DNA of 43,091 nucleotides from contig SVHD01000018.1 of assembly GCA_015056015.1 (NCBI GenBank), forward strand, positions 1 through 43,091. Reading direction: 5' to 3'. Shown one piece after another: positions 1 to 9,430 of the stretch. The notes under the pieces are model-generated. The model saw only the letters and a program-made list of their open reading frames with translations. It was not told the DNA's origin and made no database searches. The position numbers were made by a program, and so were the translations under genes. Position 1 is the first letter of the stretch, and the number at the start of each line of letters is the position of its first letter. The DNA comes from Clostridiales bacterium (GTDB taxonomy: Bacteria; Bacillota; Clostridia; Christensenellales; Aristaeellaceae).

Positions 1-35
1 AAAGGAGGTTACTTATATCTAAAGTCTTTTTTTCT

Positions 36-60
36 CACCAGCTCTGCTGGTGGTTTTTTT
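36..60 (+). terminator. Rho-independent terminator of an upstream gene outside the window
   Basis: A 7-bp stem (CACCAGC at 36-42 with GCTGGTG at 46-52), a TCT loop and a run of seven T at 54-60 form a classical intrinsic terminator reading rightward. The gene it ends lies mostly before the window; a possible last few codons with TAA at 20-22 cannot be confirmed. Confidence 0.75.
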
Positions 61-81
61 GCGCTAAAGCAAACAATCAAA

Positions 82-109
82 AAACGCACCGAAAAAACGG
101 TGCGTTTTT
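82..109. terminator. Bidirectional intrinsic terminator
   Basis: CGCACCG at 85-91 pairs with CGGTGCG at 98-104 around an A6 loop, with an A-run on the left and TTTTT at 105-109 on the right. It can end the leftward acetyltransferase gene whose stop is at 124 and also act as a second terminator for rightward transcription entering the window. Confidence 0.75.
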
Positions 110-123
110 GTATATCGGAAAAA

Positions 124-669
124 TTATGCATGGCTGACGGGCGCAGGATGGTCCGCGTGTTCCCCCAGCATTTTTTCCATCCAGATCATATCATACCAGC
201 GGCCGAATTTATAGCCGCACTGATGGAAATGCGCCGCCAGATGATACCCCATTTTTTCATGAAAACGCATGCTGGCATTGGTGAGGGTTTCATCCTCCAT
301 ATCCGTATAGGCGATGCAGGCGCAGGCATTGAGGATATTCATCCTTCGCAGCGCGTCCTCCAGGGCGGTATATAGTTCCCTGCCAATTCCTTTTCCCTTT
401 GCATCGGATGCCAGATAAATGGTGGTTTCCACCGCCCATTGATAGGCCGCCCGGGGCTTGAACGCCCCTGCATAGGCATAGCCCAGGATTTGCCCATTTT
501 CTTCTGCCACCAGATAGGGATACTTTTTCAGCGTATTTTCGATTCTTTCCGTAAATTCCCAAAGGGATGGCACGTCATATTCAAAAGTAATGGCGGTCTT
601 TTCCACATAGGGGGCATAAATCGCCAGAAGCGCCGGGGCGTCCAAAGGCCTGGCCGGGCGTATGATCAC
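124..669 (-). CDS. GNAT family N-acetyltransferase (phosphinothricin acetyltransferase-like)
   Basis: This 181-residue protein transfers an acetyl group from acetyl-CoA to an amine. The order of elements is that of the Pat/MnaT branch of the GNAT superfamily: an N-terminal IIRPARPLDAPALLAIYAPYV segment, a TAITFEY motif near residue 30, a VETTIYL strand, and an acetyl-CoA loop close to KGKGIGRELY (around residues 92-101). The length is typical of that branch. The start is GTG at 669, with AGGAGG eight bases upstream. It is a single-gene unit with a promoter at 705-734 and a terminator at 82-109. Members act on phosphinothricin, methionine sulfoximine or related small amines; the real substrate cannot be read from the sequence. 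Confidence 0.85.
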   Translation of the reverse strand: MIIRPARPLDAPALLAIYAPYVEKTAITFEYDVPSLWEFTERIENTLKKYPYLVAEENGQILGYAYAGAFKPRAAYQWAVETTIYLASDAKGKGIGRELYTALEDALRRMNILNACACIAYTDMEDETLTNASMRFHEKMGYHLAAHFHQCGYKFGRWYDMIWMEKMLGEHADHPAPVSHA

Positions 670-704
670 GGATAATTCCTCCTTGCTCTGCCGGATACCG
701 CTTT

Positions 705-734
705 ATTGTAAGCGCTTTTCCATCGCCCGGTCAA
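705..734 (-). promoter_or_regulatory. Sigma-A promoter of the acetyltransferase gene
   Basis: On the minus strand TTGACC (734-729) and TACAAT (710-705) are separated by 18 bp, about 35 bp ahead of the GTG start at 669. Confidence 0.65.
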
Positions 735-783
735 GAGAAAACAGAGAAAATTCCATTCTTCTCACCGAACATCCATCCCCTTC

Positions 784-812
784 TTGACAGAATGGATGGG
801 CTATGCTATCAA
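784..812 (+). promoter_or_regulatory. Extended -10 promoter for the methyltransferase-fold gene
   Basis: TTGACA at 784-789 and TATCAA at 807-812 are 17 bp apart, and TGC directly before the -10 gives an extended -10 element. Transcription would begin near 819, which places the ATG codons at 803, 812 and 818 at or before the RNA start and argues for a later translation start. Confidence 0.55.
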
Positions 813-859
813 TGATAATGGATTTTAGCCGCATATCGCGGCAGAAAGAGGGATTGGCT

Positions 860-1924
860 TTGTCAGCTTTCCTGCCCGGAGAAGAAAATCTGCATCGGTT
901 CATCCGCCAGGCGGATATGAATCTATCCGCCATGGAGCTTTTTACCCGGCTTCTATATCACCCACGCCCCTTCAGCGCCGTGGAAATTGAAAATTTTGCC
1001 AAGGATCTATCCATGCCCGTAGAAAGCGCCTATCCCGTGCTGCTTTCCGCCGCCTGCGGCCTGGAAAGCGATCGGAATCCCCGGCATCGGCTGATGGAGG
1101 AAAAATATCTTTTCCCCGCGCTGCGCCCTCTGGAGGACGAATGCTACCGCCAAAATCCCTATTATCAAAAAATTCATTTTCCCGAAGCCCAGCTGGGAGA
1201 ATGGCGATTGACCCATCTGCGCTATGCGCCCTATGAGGTTTTCCCCTGCGGAAATCTGCAGCCATTCCCGGACGGCCGGGAAATACCGCCGCTGGGTTAT
1301 TTCCAAAAGGAATTTTCTTATCCCTCCGTACTGGAAAACGGCCGGGAATGGATGACCATCACCCCCAACGAAATCGAAACCATGAAGGATGATCTGGCTG
1401 CCGCCCGGGGGGATATCCTGGTTTTCGGTCTGGGGCTGGGCTATTTTGCCTTTATGGCGGCAGAAAAAAAGGAGGTATCCTCCGTTACCGTCATTGAGCG
1501 GGATGAGCAGGTCATCGCCCTTTTTCGGAAGCATCTTCTGCCCCAGTTCCCCCATGCCGGAAAAATCACCATTCTTTGCTGCGACGCTTTTGATAATTGG
1601 GGAGGCATGCTGCCCCGTCCGGGCTATGATTTTGCCTATTTTGATCTTTGGCATGATGCCGGGGACGGCCTGGCGCTGTATCTGAAACTGCGGCAGATGA
1701 AAATGCCGCTTTCCATCCCCTGCACGCGCTTCTGGATTGAACAGGATATGCTGCTCTTCCTCAAAGGGCTCTTGCTGGATGCCATGAAGGAAAAAAGCGG
1801 CCCGATTCATGCGCTGCTGTCCCAGGAAATCAAAAGCTTTGATTCCTGGGAAGGCCTGCTTTCTCAGGAAAATCTGCGCCGTCTTGCACTGAAAATTCCG
1901 CCGGAATGGGTGGAAAGAGGGTGA
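860..1924 (+). CDS. Uncharacterised protein with a SAM-dependent methyltransferase-like domain
   Basis: No precise family is recognised. The C-terminal half looks like a Rossmann-type methyltransferase: a glycine-rich motif I (DILVFGLGLGYFAF, about residues 185-198 of the short form) is followed by a strand ending in an acidic residue (VTVIERDE), where the ribose of S-adenosylmethionine would bind, and by CCDAF, a motif resembling the adenine-binding acidic loop. The N-terminal half is helical and unassigned. The start chosen is TTG at 860, seven bases after AGAGGG and downstream of the predicted RNA start; this gives 354 residues. The alternative ATG at 803 (373 residues) has no visible ribosome binding site. 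The gene is a single unit ahead of the ruv operon. Substrate and even catalytic activity are unknown; a spermidine-synthase-like fold is an alternative. Confidence 0.7.
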   Translation: MSAFLPGEENLHRFIRQADMNLSAMELFTRLLYHPRPFSAVEIENFAKDLSMPVESAYPVLLSAACGLESDRNPRHRLMEEKYLFPALRPLEDECYRQNPYYQKIHFPEAQLGEWRLTHLRYAPYEVFPCGNLQPFPDGREIPPLGYFQKEFSYPSVLENGREWMTITPNEIETMKDDLAAARGDILVFGLGLGYFAFMAAEKKEVSSVTVIERDEQVIALFRKHLLPQFPHAGKITILCCDAFDNWGGMLPRPGYDFAYFDLWHDAGDGLALYLKLRQMKMPLSIPCTRFWIEQDMLLFLKGLLLDAMKEKSGPIHALLSQEIKSFDSWEGLLSQENLRRLALKIPPEWVERG

Positions 1925-1955
1925 TTTCCTCCTCCGCCTGCATCCTTTCCTTCAA

Positions 1956-1984
1956 TTGACAAAAGCGCACATCCGTTCTATAAT
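1956..1984 (+). promoter_or_regulatory. Consensus sigma-A promoter of the ruv-queA operon
   Basis: TTGACA (1956-1961) and TATAAT (1979-1984) are a perfect match to consensus with a 17-bp spacer. Transcription should start near 1991, so the ATG at 2011 and not a codon near 1987 begins ruvC. No LexA-type site was noticed. Confidence 0.9.
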
Positions 1985-2010
1985 AAATGCGTTATAAAAG
2001 GGGGCGCTTT

Positions 2011-2505
2011 ATGCGAATTTTAGGCATCGACCCTGGCCTTGCCACCATGGGCTGGGGCGTATTGGATGTAAACGGCAGCAAGAATCAGCTGGTGGAATGC
2101 GGCGCCATTATTACTCCGCCGGATATGGCCATGCCCAATCGGCTGCACAATATTTTTCTCGATGTGAAAACGCTGATTGTCACCTATCAGCCCGACGAAA
2201 TCGTGTTTGAAGAATTATTCTTTGCCAAGAATGTCACCACCGCCCTCAATGTGGGCGCGGCCCGGGGCGTGGCGCTGTGCGCCTGTGCAGAATATGGAAA
2301 ACCCATGTATGAATACACCCCCATGCAAATCAAGCAGGCGGTGACCGGTTACGGCAAGGCAGATAAAATGCAGGTGCAGCAGATGGTCAAAATGATGCTG
2401 AATCTGCCCAAGATCATTCGTCCGGATGATGCGGCCGACGCCGTCGCCGCCGCGCTGACCCATGCGGCCTCCGGCAGAATGAAAGAGCAATTCCTGATGA
2501 AATAA
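2011..2505 (+). CDS. ruvC: Crossover junction endodeoxyribonuclease RuvC
   Basis: RuvC resolves Holliday junctions by paired nicks, working with RuvAB in recombinational repair. The 164-residue protein has the usual length and RNase H fold markers: D7 in GIDPG, E67 in FEELFFAKN, and the C-terminal DDAAD pair (D140 and D143), matching the catalytic acidic residues of E. coli RuvC. The start is ATG 2011, with AAGGGGG just upstream and after the predicted RNA start. It is the first gene of the operon and is followed by ruvA after 18 bp. Confidence 0.97.
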   Translation: MRILGIDPGLATMGWGVLDVNGSKNQLVECGAIITPPDMAMPNRLHNIFLDVKTLIVTYQPDEIVFEELFFAKNVTTALNVGAARGVALCACAEYGKPMYEYTPMQIKQAVTGYGKADKMQVQQMVKMMLNLPKIIRPDDAADAVAAALTHAASGRMKEQFLMK

Positions 2506-2523
2506 CAGGAGGGCAATAAAAAC

Positions 2524-3126
2524 ATGTATGCCTATATCAAGGGAATAGTGGCCGATAAAGGCCAAAATGAAGTGGTGATTGACGCAGGGGGCGTGGGCTA
2601 TCTGCTTTCCTGCAGCATGACCACTTTGCAGGAAGTGCCGCCCGTTGGCGAATCCATGAAAATGCATACCTATCTTTCCGTGCGGGAAGACGCCATGGAA
2701 TTATTCGGCTTTGCCACAAGGGAAGAAAAAAATATGTTCACCCGGCTGCTTTCCGTCAGCGGCATCGGCCCCAAGGTGGCCCTTTCCATCCTGGGCAGCA
2801 TGCCCCTTCGGGATTTGACGCTGGCCATCGTTACCGGGGATACCACCACCCTTTCCCGGGCCCCGGGTGTTGGCAAAAAAACAGCCCAGCGGCTGGCGCT
2901 GGAACTGAAGGAAAAGGTGGATCAGAGCGATCTGGAAAATGTGCCTGCCGCTTCCGGCAGCTATACCCCCATTCAGGAAGATGCCGCCACCGAGGCCCTG
3001 GCCGCCCTGCAGGCCCTGGGCTATACCCCCGCCGAGGCCGCCAAGGCCATTTCCCAAGTCAGAGGCCAGAGCGATTCCGCCAATGAACTGGTACGCCTTG
3101 CGCTGCGGAGCATGGCAGGATTCTGA
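2524..3126 (+). CDS. ruvA: Holliday junction branch migration protein RuvA
   Basis: RuvA binds four-way DNA junctions as a tetramer and loads the RuvB motor. The 200-residue protein shows the N-terminal OB domain (MYAYIKGIV, GVGYLL), two helix-hairpin-helix motifs (VSGIGPKVAL near residue 79 and APGVGKKTAQ near 115) and the C-terminal three-helix domain III that contacts RuvB (EALAALQALGYTPAEA). A GGAGGGC ribosome binding site lies before ATG 2524. The distance to ruvB (140 bp) is unusually long because a hairpin repeat is inserted between them. Confidence 0.97.
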   Translation: MYAYIKGIVADKGQNEVVIDAGGVGYLLSCSMTTLQEVPPVGESMKMHTYLSVREDAMELFGFATREEKNMFTRLLSVSGIGPKVALSILGSMPLRDLTLAIVTGDTTTLSRAPGVGKKTAQRLALELKEKVDQSDLENVPAASGSYTPIQEDAATEALAALQALGYTPAEAAKAISQVRGQSDSANELVRLALRSMAGF

Positions 3127-3133
3127 GGTAATT

Positions 3134-3225
3134 GCCGGGGGAACCGCTTTTGACGGCAAAAGCGGTTCCCCCGGCACCCCCTCCGAAAACCGATTCGGAA
3201 AATAACTATTTTACATCTAATCAAC
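3134..3225 (+). repeat. Dispersed 92-bp hairpin repeat, copy 1 (between ruvA and ruvB)
   Basis: A perfect 19-bp inverted repeat (3134-3152 with 3157-3175, loop ACGG) is followed by a tail reading ACCCCCTCC, then GAAAACCGATTCGG, and ending near CATCTAATCAAC. A second element with the same layout and length lies at 5952-6043. There is no T-run, so it is not a normal terminator, but the RNA hairpin could alter stability or expression of the operon. It has the look of a REP-like or palindromic mobile repeat family. Confidence 0.6.
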
Positions 3226-3266
3226 TTGTGTGTCCGTCAGCATCAGGCAGAATAGGGAGTTTATCC

Positions 3267-4319
<1,053 letters not shown>

Positions 4320-4337
4320 TTGTTCGGAGGATTGCAT

Positions 4338-4829
4338 ATGATTCGTCCTGCCACCCTGGCCGATTTACCCGTCATTGAAAATATCTATGCCATTGCCCGG
4401 CGCTTCATGCGGGATAACGGCAATCCCACCCAGTGGTGGGGTGGCTATCCCAAACGGGAATTGCTGGAAAGCGATATTGAAAAGGGCGAGCTTTTCGTCT
4501 ATGAGGAAGACGGCGTGCTCCACGGCGTATTTGCCTTTATTCTGGGCGAAGATCCCACTTATGCCTATATTGAAGACGGAAAATGGCCCAATAGCAAGCC
4601 CTATGGCACCATCCACCGCATTGCATCGGATGGCAAAACCAAGGGGGTATTCACCAAATGCTTTGCCTTCACCCTGGAAAGGGCCGATGAAATCCGCATT
4701 GATACCCATCATGATAACCTGCCCATGCAGCACGTGGTAGAAAAGCATGGCTTCCAATATTGCGGGGTCATTTATGTATCGGATGGCACGCCGCGCAAGG
4801 CCTACCAGTATTCCAAGGGCAACACCTGA
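4338..4829 (+). CDS. GNAT family N-acetyltransferase
   Basis: This 163-residue protein is a GNAT acetyltransferase. It begins with IRPATLADLPVIENIY, has a central strand (GVFAFILGED), an acetyl-CoA binding region at HRIASDGKTKGV (about residues 93-104) and the C-terminal D.HHDN..MQHVVEKHGF motif (from about 125), which is shared with acyltransferases that modify small molecules. ATG 4338 has CGGAGG upstream; it is 18 bp after ruvB and 18 bp before the next gene, so it is co-transcribed with the repair genes. The acceptor substrate is unknown. The WWGGYP segment near residue 33 is found in a Clostridia-rich subgroup, as far as I recall. Confidence 0.88.
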   Translation: MIRPATLADLPVIENIYAIARRFMRDNGNPTQWWGGYPKRELLESDIEKGELFVYEEDGVLHGVFAFILGEDPTYAYIEDGKWPNSKPYGTIHRIASDGKTKGVFTKCFAFTLERADEIRIDTHHDNLPMQHVVEKHGFQYCGVIYVSDGTPRKAYQYSKGNT

Positions 4830-4847
4830 AAAGGAGAGGTTTTTTCC

Positions 4848-5933
4848 ATGGAATTTCAGCCCTATTTCCATCCCGATTTTGAAAAGCTGAATCTGCTTCA
4901 CGCCCCGGACGCCCGCCTGCTTCCTGTGGAAAAGGATTTTGTGGCCCCGGAAAATTATCATGCCACCAGCATTTTCCCGGAATACTTCAAGGTAAACGGG
5001 CAATGGATTCTGGCAGAAGAAAGCCGGATGGATTGCGTGGCCGTCTGGACGGGTGAAAAAGTCAGGATCACCGAATTTCGTCATCTGAAAAAAGGGGATC
5101 TGGTCTTTATCGGCCGCACCGAGGATGGCAGCGAGGGCATCTATATGCATACCCGGGGCTTTGCTTCCCCTTCTTCCGCCGGCAGGGACGCCTTTGCCTT
5201 CCGGCAGGGCCGTTCCCGGGAAACCGCCTTTTCCCGGGATTATGATCAGCTCTATGATCTTTTGCGCCATGAAAAGGATCACGGCCATATCGTCTGGGTG
5301 CTGGGCCCGGCGGTGGCCTTTGATTCCGATTCCCGGGACGCCTTTGCGCGGCTGGTGAAAAACGGCTATGTCAACGCGGTGCTGGCAGGCAATGCCCTGG
5401 CCACCCATGATCTGGAGGGGGCTTACAAGCGCACTGCCCTGGGCCAGGATATCTATACCCAGCAAAGCATGCCCATGGGCCATTATCATCATATTGACAC
5501 CATCAATCGGGTGCGGCTGCATGGCTCCATCCCCGCCTTTATTGAAAAGGAAGATATTCAGGATGGCATCATTCATGCCTGCGTAAAAAATGATGTGCCC
5601 TTTGTGCTCACCGGCTCCATCCGGGATGACGGGCCCCTGCCCGAGGTATACGGCGATGTTTACGCCGGTCAGGACGCCATGCGCGATCAGGTCAGAAAGG
5701 CGACTACTGTTATCTGCATGGCCACCGCCCTGCATTCCATCGCCACCGGGAATATGACCCCGTCCTTCCGCGTGATGCCGGATGGCAGCATTCGCCCCGT
5801 ATTCTTTTACTGCGTGGATATTTCCGAATTTGCGGTGAATAAATTAGGGGATCGCGGCAGTCTCAGCGCCCGCTCCATCGTCACCAACGTCCAGGATTTC
5901 GTGGTCAACGTGGCCAAGGGCCTGGGGGTGTGA
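4848..5933 (+). CDS. TIGR00300-type LOR/SDH domain protein (archaeal ornithine cyclodeaminase-like)
   Basis: The C-terminal 230 residues resemble the LOR/SDH domain of methanogen proteins such as MJ1480 and of the C-terminal part of cyanobacterial AgrE/ArgZ. The shared segments are HIVWVLGPAVAFD, AGNALATHDLEGAYKRTALG, MGHYHHIDTINRVR.HGSI, and FVLTGSIRDDGPLPEVYGDV..AQDAMRDQ. In studied relatives this domain binds NAD and converts ornithine to proline and ammonia. At 361 residues the protein is slightly short for the family. It has a strong AAGGAGAGG site before ATG 4848. Its place between a GNAT gene and queA suggests no obvious pathway partner. The family call rests on remembered motifs; enzyme activity is an inference. 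Confidence 0.72.
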   Translation: MEFQPYFHPDFEKLNLLHAPDARLLPVEKDFVAPENYHATSIFPEYFKVNGQWILAEESRMDCVAVWTGEKVRITEFRHLKKGDLVFIGRTEDGSEGIYMHTRGFASPSSAGRDAFAFRQGRSRETAFSRDYDQLYDLLRHEKDHGHIVWVLGPAVAFDSDSRDAFARLVKNGYVNAVLAGNALATHDLEGAYKRTALGQDIYTQQSMPMGHYHHIDTINRVRLHGSIPAFIEKEDIQDGIIHACVKNDVPFVLTGSIRDDGPLPEVYGDVYAGQDAMRDQVRKATTVICMATALHSIATGNMTPSFRVMPDGSIRPVFFYCVDISEFAVNKLGDRGSLSARSIVTNVQDFVVNVAKGLGV

Positions 5934-5951
5934 GAAAACGATGGGATCATT

Positions 5952-6043
5952 GCGGGAGGACCTTTCTTTTGAAAAAGAAAGCCCCTCCCGCACCCTCCCA
6001 AAGAAAACTGATTCGGGCTGTATCTGGCATCCAAATGCTAACC
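5952..6043 (+). repeat. Dispersed 92-bp hairpin repeat, copy 2 (upstream of queA)
   Basis: GCGGGAGG (5952-5959) pairs with CCTCCCGC (5984-5991), and an inner stem CTTTCTTT (5962-5969) pairs with AAAGAAAG (5974-5981). A tail with ACCCTCCCAAAGAAAACTG, ATTCGG and CATCCAAATGCTAAC follows. Stem sequences differ from copy 1, but the tail matches in order and spacing, so the hairpin is conserved by pairing rather than by base. Confidence 0.55.
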
Positions 6044-6122
6044 CTCTCCCCGTGATTGATGAAGAATAAATATTTTCCATCATTCAGACTTTTACGAATA
6101 ATACGAAAAAGGATCTGCTTCC

Positions 6123-7148
6123 ATGAAAACTTCCGATTTTTACTATGATCTTCCCGAGCGGCTCATCGCTCAGACCCCCATGGACCCCCGTGACGCCGCC
6201 CGCATGATGGTGATCCATCGGGATTCCGGATTGCATGAAGACAAGATTTTCCGGGATATTCCCGATTATCTGCGCCCCGGCGATGTGATGGTCATCAATC
6301 AGACCAAGGTGATTCCTGCCCGTTTGCTGGGCGAAAAGGAAGATACCCATGTGCCGGTGGAAATTCTGCTGCTCAAGCGGGTGGATAAGGACACCTGGGA
6401 AACCCTGGTGCGCCCCGGCCGCCGGCTGAAAAAGGGCGTTACCGTTTCCTTTGGCGACGGGCTTTTGCGCGCTGAAATCGGCGATACCACCGATGCCGGC
6501 GGGCGCATTGTGCGCTTCATTTATGACGGCGTATTTGAAGAGCTTCTGGATCAGCTGGGCGAAATGCCCCTGCCTCCCTACATCCATGAAAAATTGGAGG
6601 ATCCCACCCAGTATCAAACCATCTATGCCAAGCAGGAGGGCAGCGCCGCCGCCCCCACCGCAGGCCTGCATTTCACGCCGGAAGTGATGAAGCGCATTGC
6701 CGATATGGGCATTGAAATCGTGCCCGTTCTGCTTCATGTGGGCCTTGGCACCTTCCGTCCCGTGAAGGTGGAGGATGTATCCGAGCATGTGATGCATTCC
6801 GAATATTATGAAGTAACCAAAGAAGCGGCGGACAAAATCAACGCTGCCCGGAAAAACGGCGGCCGCATCGTCTGCATTGGTACCACCTCTGTCCGCACAT
6901 TGGAAACGGTGGCGGATGAAAACGGCATCGTGCATCCCGGCATGGGCATGACCAATATTTTTATCACCCCTGGGGTGAAATTAAAGGCCACCGATGTGCT
7001 GATGACCAATTTCCATCTGCCGGAAAGCACTTTGCTGATGCTGGTTTCCGCCCTGATGGGTAAGGAAGAGGCCCTCGCCGCCTACAAGGAAGCCGTGGAA
7101 AAGGAATACCGTTTCTTCTCCTTTGGCGATTGCATGCTGATCCTGTAA
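6123..7148 (+). CDS. queA: S-adenosylmethionine:tRNA ribosyltransferase-isomerase QueA
   Basis: QueA transfers and isomerises the ribosyl part of SAM onto 7-aminomethyl-7-deazaguanine in tRNA, giving epoxyqueuosine. The 341-residue protein has the family start ([19 protein letters not shown]), [12 protein letters not shown] (about 60-71), the conserved [10 protein letters not shown] block (around 178-187), [10 protein letters not shown], and the C-terminal [17 protein letters not shown]. The length is standard. ATG 6123 follows AAAAAGGAT. It is the last gene of the ruvC operon and is followed by a strong terminator. The link between queA and the ruv genes is common in Clostridia and other bacteria. 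Confidence 0.97.
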   Translation: MKTSDFYYDLPERLIAQTPMDPRDAARMMVIHRDSGLHEDKIFRDIPDYLRPGDVMVINQTKVIPARLLGEKEDTHVPVEILLLKRVDKDTWETLVRPGRRLKKGVTVSFGDGLLRAEIGDTTDAGGRIVRFIYDGVFEELLDQLGEMPLPPYIHEKLEDPTQYQTIYAKQEGSAAAPTAGLHFTPEVMKRIADMGIEIVPVLLHVGLGTFRPVKVEDVSEHVMHSEYYEVTKEAADKINAARKNGGRIVCIGTTSVRTLETVADENGIVHPGMGMTNIFITPGVKLKATDVLMTNFHLPESTLLMLVSALMGKEEALAAYKEAVEKEYRFFSFGDCMLIL

Positions 7149-7159
7149 TCGTATTTTCA

Positions 7160-7193
7160 CCGCCGGAATGCGCGCTGCATTTCGGCGGTTTTT
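7160..7193 (+). terminator. Intrinsic terminator of the ruv-queA operon
   Basis: A 12-bp stem (7160-7171 with 7177-7188, one G-T type pair), loop GCGCT and TTTTT at 7189-7193. Confidence 0.9.
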
Positions 7194-7208
7194 GTTTGCC
7201 GGGATGAA

Positions 7209-7237
7209 TTGACAAACGATTTTCGCCATGTCATAAT
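7209..7237 (+). promoter_or_regulatory. Sigma-A promoter of the GH42-like/PfkB operon
   Basis: TTGACA (7209-7214) and CATAAT (7232-7237) are 17 bp apart, directly after the queA terminator and 45 bp before the ATG at 7283. Confidence 0.85.
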
Positions 7238-7282
7238 AAACAAAAGCATTTTTGATTCTTGAAGCGCAAAGGAGAAACCTTC

Positions 7283-9418
7283 ATGAAGCATATTCAGGTA
7301 AAATTCCAGAATAACCGGCCTGAATTATTATTGGATCATGTTTCTCAGCCTCCGGTGCTTTACGGCCTCAGCGATTTTCCCGCCGCCCGGAGTAATACAG
7401 CCTATGCCCAGAAAAATATCGCCAATTTTGCTGCCCAGGGCATTCACATGGTCACCGCTGATACCAATCTGGCTTACGCCTGGCACAAGGCCACGCCCTT
7501 TGATATCGAGCCCATTCAGGCTGAAATCGCAGGCGTTCTGGAGGCCGATCCCGATTCCATGGTGCTGCTGCGTCTACACATGAATCCCCCCTATTGGTGG
7601 CTTCGGGATCATCCGGAAGAAACGGCCTGGTATCTGGGCAACCCCGGCGTTGACGACGGGGAACCCATCCGCATGATCCGGGATGACGGCATTGGTGCAA
7701 ACGGTGGTACTGAAGGCCGGCTGCGGGTCTGCCTGGGATCCAAATTGTGGCTCAAGGAAGCGGGCGAAAGGCTGAAAATGCTTTGCCAGCAATTGAGCCA
7801 GACCCCGGAAGGCAAGCATCTCATGGGCATTCAGGTGGCCTGCGGCCTGTACGGCGAATGGCATCAATGGGGCACCGATGACGGCCCTTGCATGGAAAAG
7901 CATTTCCGGGAATATTTAAAAGAAACCTATCAAACCGATGATAATCTGCAAAAAAACTGGGGCCGGGATGATGTAACCATCGAAAATGCCCCCTTCCTGC
8001 CCGATGTGAATCAGCCAGGGGATGACGGCATTTTCCGGGATCCCATCAAAGGCCGCAATATCATGGACGCCCAAATGTCCATTCTGATGACCGTGCCGGA
8101 AGCAATCCTGTATTTCTGCCGTATCATCAAGGAAAATTGGCCCTGGCCCATTCTGGCCGCCGCCTTCTATGGTTCTTATATAGGATCGACAAATAAAAAT
8201 TTTGCCCCCATCGGCTGCGGTCTGCGCCCCGATATTATTTTTCAGGAGCCCGGCGTTGTGGATTGCCTGTGTTCCCCCTTCCCCTACATGAAAAATCGTT
8301 TGGCGGATGGCGCGCCCATGTCCCGGGGCCTATTGGAATCCATGCGCCTGCACCATGTGCTCTGGCTCACCGAAATGGATCAAAACCCAGTGGGCGCCGC
8401 CACTTACCACGGCGGCGATCCCAAGCAGCGCCCTGAAACCATCGCCATGCTGCGGCGCAATTGTATACTGCCCTTGCTCGGCGGTATGGGGTACTGGTAT
8501 TATGATCACCGCATCGTTCCCGCCGTTGCCAAACTGGAAGGCACCGCTTCCACGGTGGGTAGTATCTTTTACAAAAAGGGCTGGTGGGACGCCCCGGATC
8601 TGATGGCGGAAATCGGCCGGATTCAACGAATCGCTGAAAAACGGAACGCAAAGTCCTATCGTCCTGTCGCCGATGTATTGATCGTTTATGATACCAAGTC
8701 CCATTTGGCCCATGCCCAGAATATCGATCAGCATTTTTCCCTGCAAAATGCCATTGCCCGCAGCGGCGCGGCCTTTGATTGTATCTATCTTTCCGATCTG
8801 AATAAGGCCGAGCTTTCCCGGTATCGTTGCGTGATTTTCGCCAACGCCTGGCAATTGAATGAAGCCCAGCAAGCGGAAATCAAAAAACTGACGGCGGATA
8901 AGCAGGTGATCTTCCTCTATGCCGCGGGCTATTCCGACGAAAAGACGCTGGATATCGCCCATATCCAGGAAACGATCGGCATGGCATTGGAAAAAATCGA
9001 AACTGAAGGCGTCATGGTATCTAACGGCGGTGTGCTGCCCAAGGAAAGCATTGCCCTGGATGAAAACGCCGCGCAAATCATTTCCCCCTGCTTCAAAGTA
9101 ACCGATACCGCCGCTCATCCCCTGGCTTATTATGAAAAAAGCGGGGCTTGCTGCGCCGCCCGGAAGGAAAATATCTGGTATTTTGCTCTGCCGACCCTTT
9201 CTCAGGATTGGGCCCGGGCCATTTTCAAGGAAGCAGGCTGCCATATTTATGGCGAAAACGGCGACGCTATCTTTGCCGATCAGGATATGATGATGATCAA
9301 TACCTATTCCGGCTGCTGGCAGGAAATCACATTGCGAAACGGAAAAACCTTCCTTTGTGATCTGCCCGCCATGACCACCGCTGTCTACAACGCCCAAACC
9401 GGCGAACGATATCTATAA
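7283..9418 (+). CDS. Putative clan GH-A glycoside hydrolase, GH42-like beta-galactosidase
   Basis: The 711-residue protein has the build of a GH42 enzyme: an N-terminal TIM barrel to about residue 440 and a Rossmann-like middle domain (VADVLIVYDTKSHLAHAQNI onward) that resembles the GH42 trimerisation domain, followed by a small C-terminal beta domain. Likely catalytic residues are E192 in YGEWHQWG (acid/base) and E364 in LTEMDQNP (nucleophile). YWWL after a HMNPP loop is typical of the sugar-binding side of the barrel. There is no signal peptide, so it acts in the cytoplasm. ATG 7283 is chosen for the AAAGGAG site; a TTG at 7259 lies upstream of that site. Motifs deviate from classical GH42, so a related, less studied family is possible and the substrate is open. 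Confidence 0.68.
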   Translation: MKHIQVKFQNNRPELLLDHVSQPPVLYGLSDFPAARSNTAYAQKNIANFAAQGIHMVTADTNLAYAWHKATPFDIEPIQAEIAGVLEADPDSMVLLRLHMNPPYWWLRDHPEETAWYLGNPGVDDGEPIRMIRDDGIGANGGTEGRLRVCLGSKLWLKEAGERLKMLCQQLSQTPEGKHLMGIQVACGLYGEWHQWGTDDGPCMEKHFREYLKETYQTDDNLQKNWGRDDVTIENAPFLPDVNQPGDDGIFRDPIKGRNIMDAQMSILMTVPEAILYFCRIIKENWPWPILAAAFYGSYIGSTNKNFAPIGCGLRPDIIFQEPGVVDCLCSPFPYMKNRLADGAPMSRGLLESMRLHHVLWLTEMDQNPVGAATYHGGDPKQRPETIAMLRRNCILPLLGGMGYWYYDHRIVPAVAKLEGTASTVGSIFYKKGWWDAPDLMAEIGRIQRIAEKRNAKSYRPVADVLIVYDTKSHLAHAQNIDQHFSLQNAIARSGAAFDCIYLSDLNKAELSRYRCVIFANAWQLNEAQQAEIKKLTADKQVIFLYAAGYSDEKTLDIAHIQETIGMALEKIETEGVMVSNGGVLPKESIALDENAAQIISPCFKVTDTAAHPLAYYEKSGACCAARKENIWYFALPTLSQDWARAIFKEAGCHIYGENGDAIFADQDMMMINTYSGCWQEITLRNGKTFLCDLPAMTTAVYNAQTGERYL

Positions 9419-9430
9419 GGAGCAATCTGT

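Noticed and set aside
2..22. Possible end of an upstream gene with TAA at 20-22
   Set aside because: Only six codons are visible and the same bases look like a ribosome binding site; the terminator at 36-60 is the only firm sign of an upstream gene.
3132..3266. N-terminal extension of RuvB of 45 codons
   Set aside because: The frame runs through the hairpin repeat, lacks a ribosome site, and RuvB normally begins as from ATG 3267.
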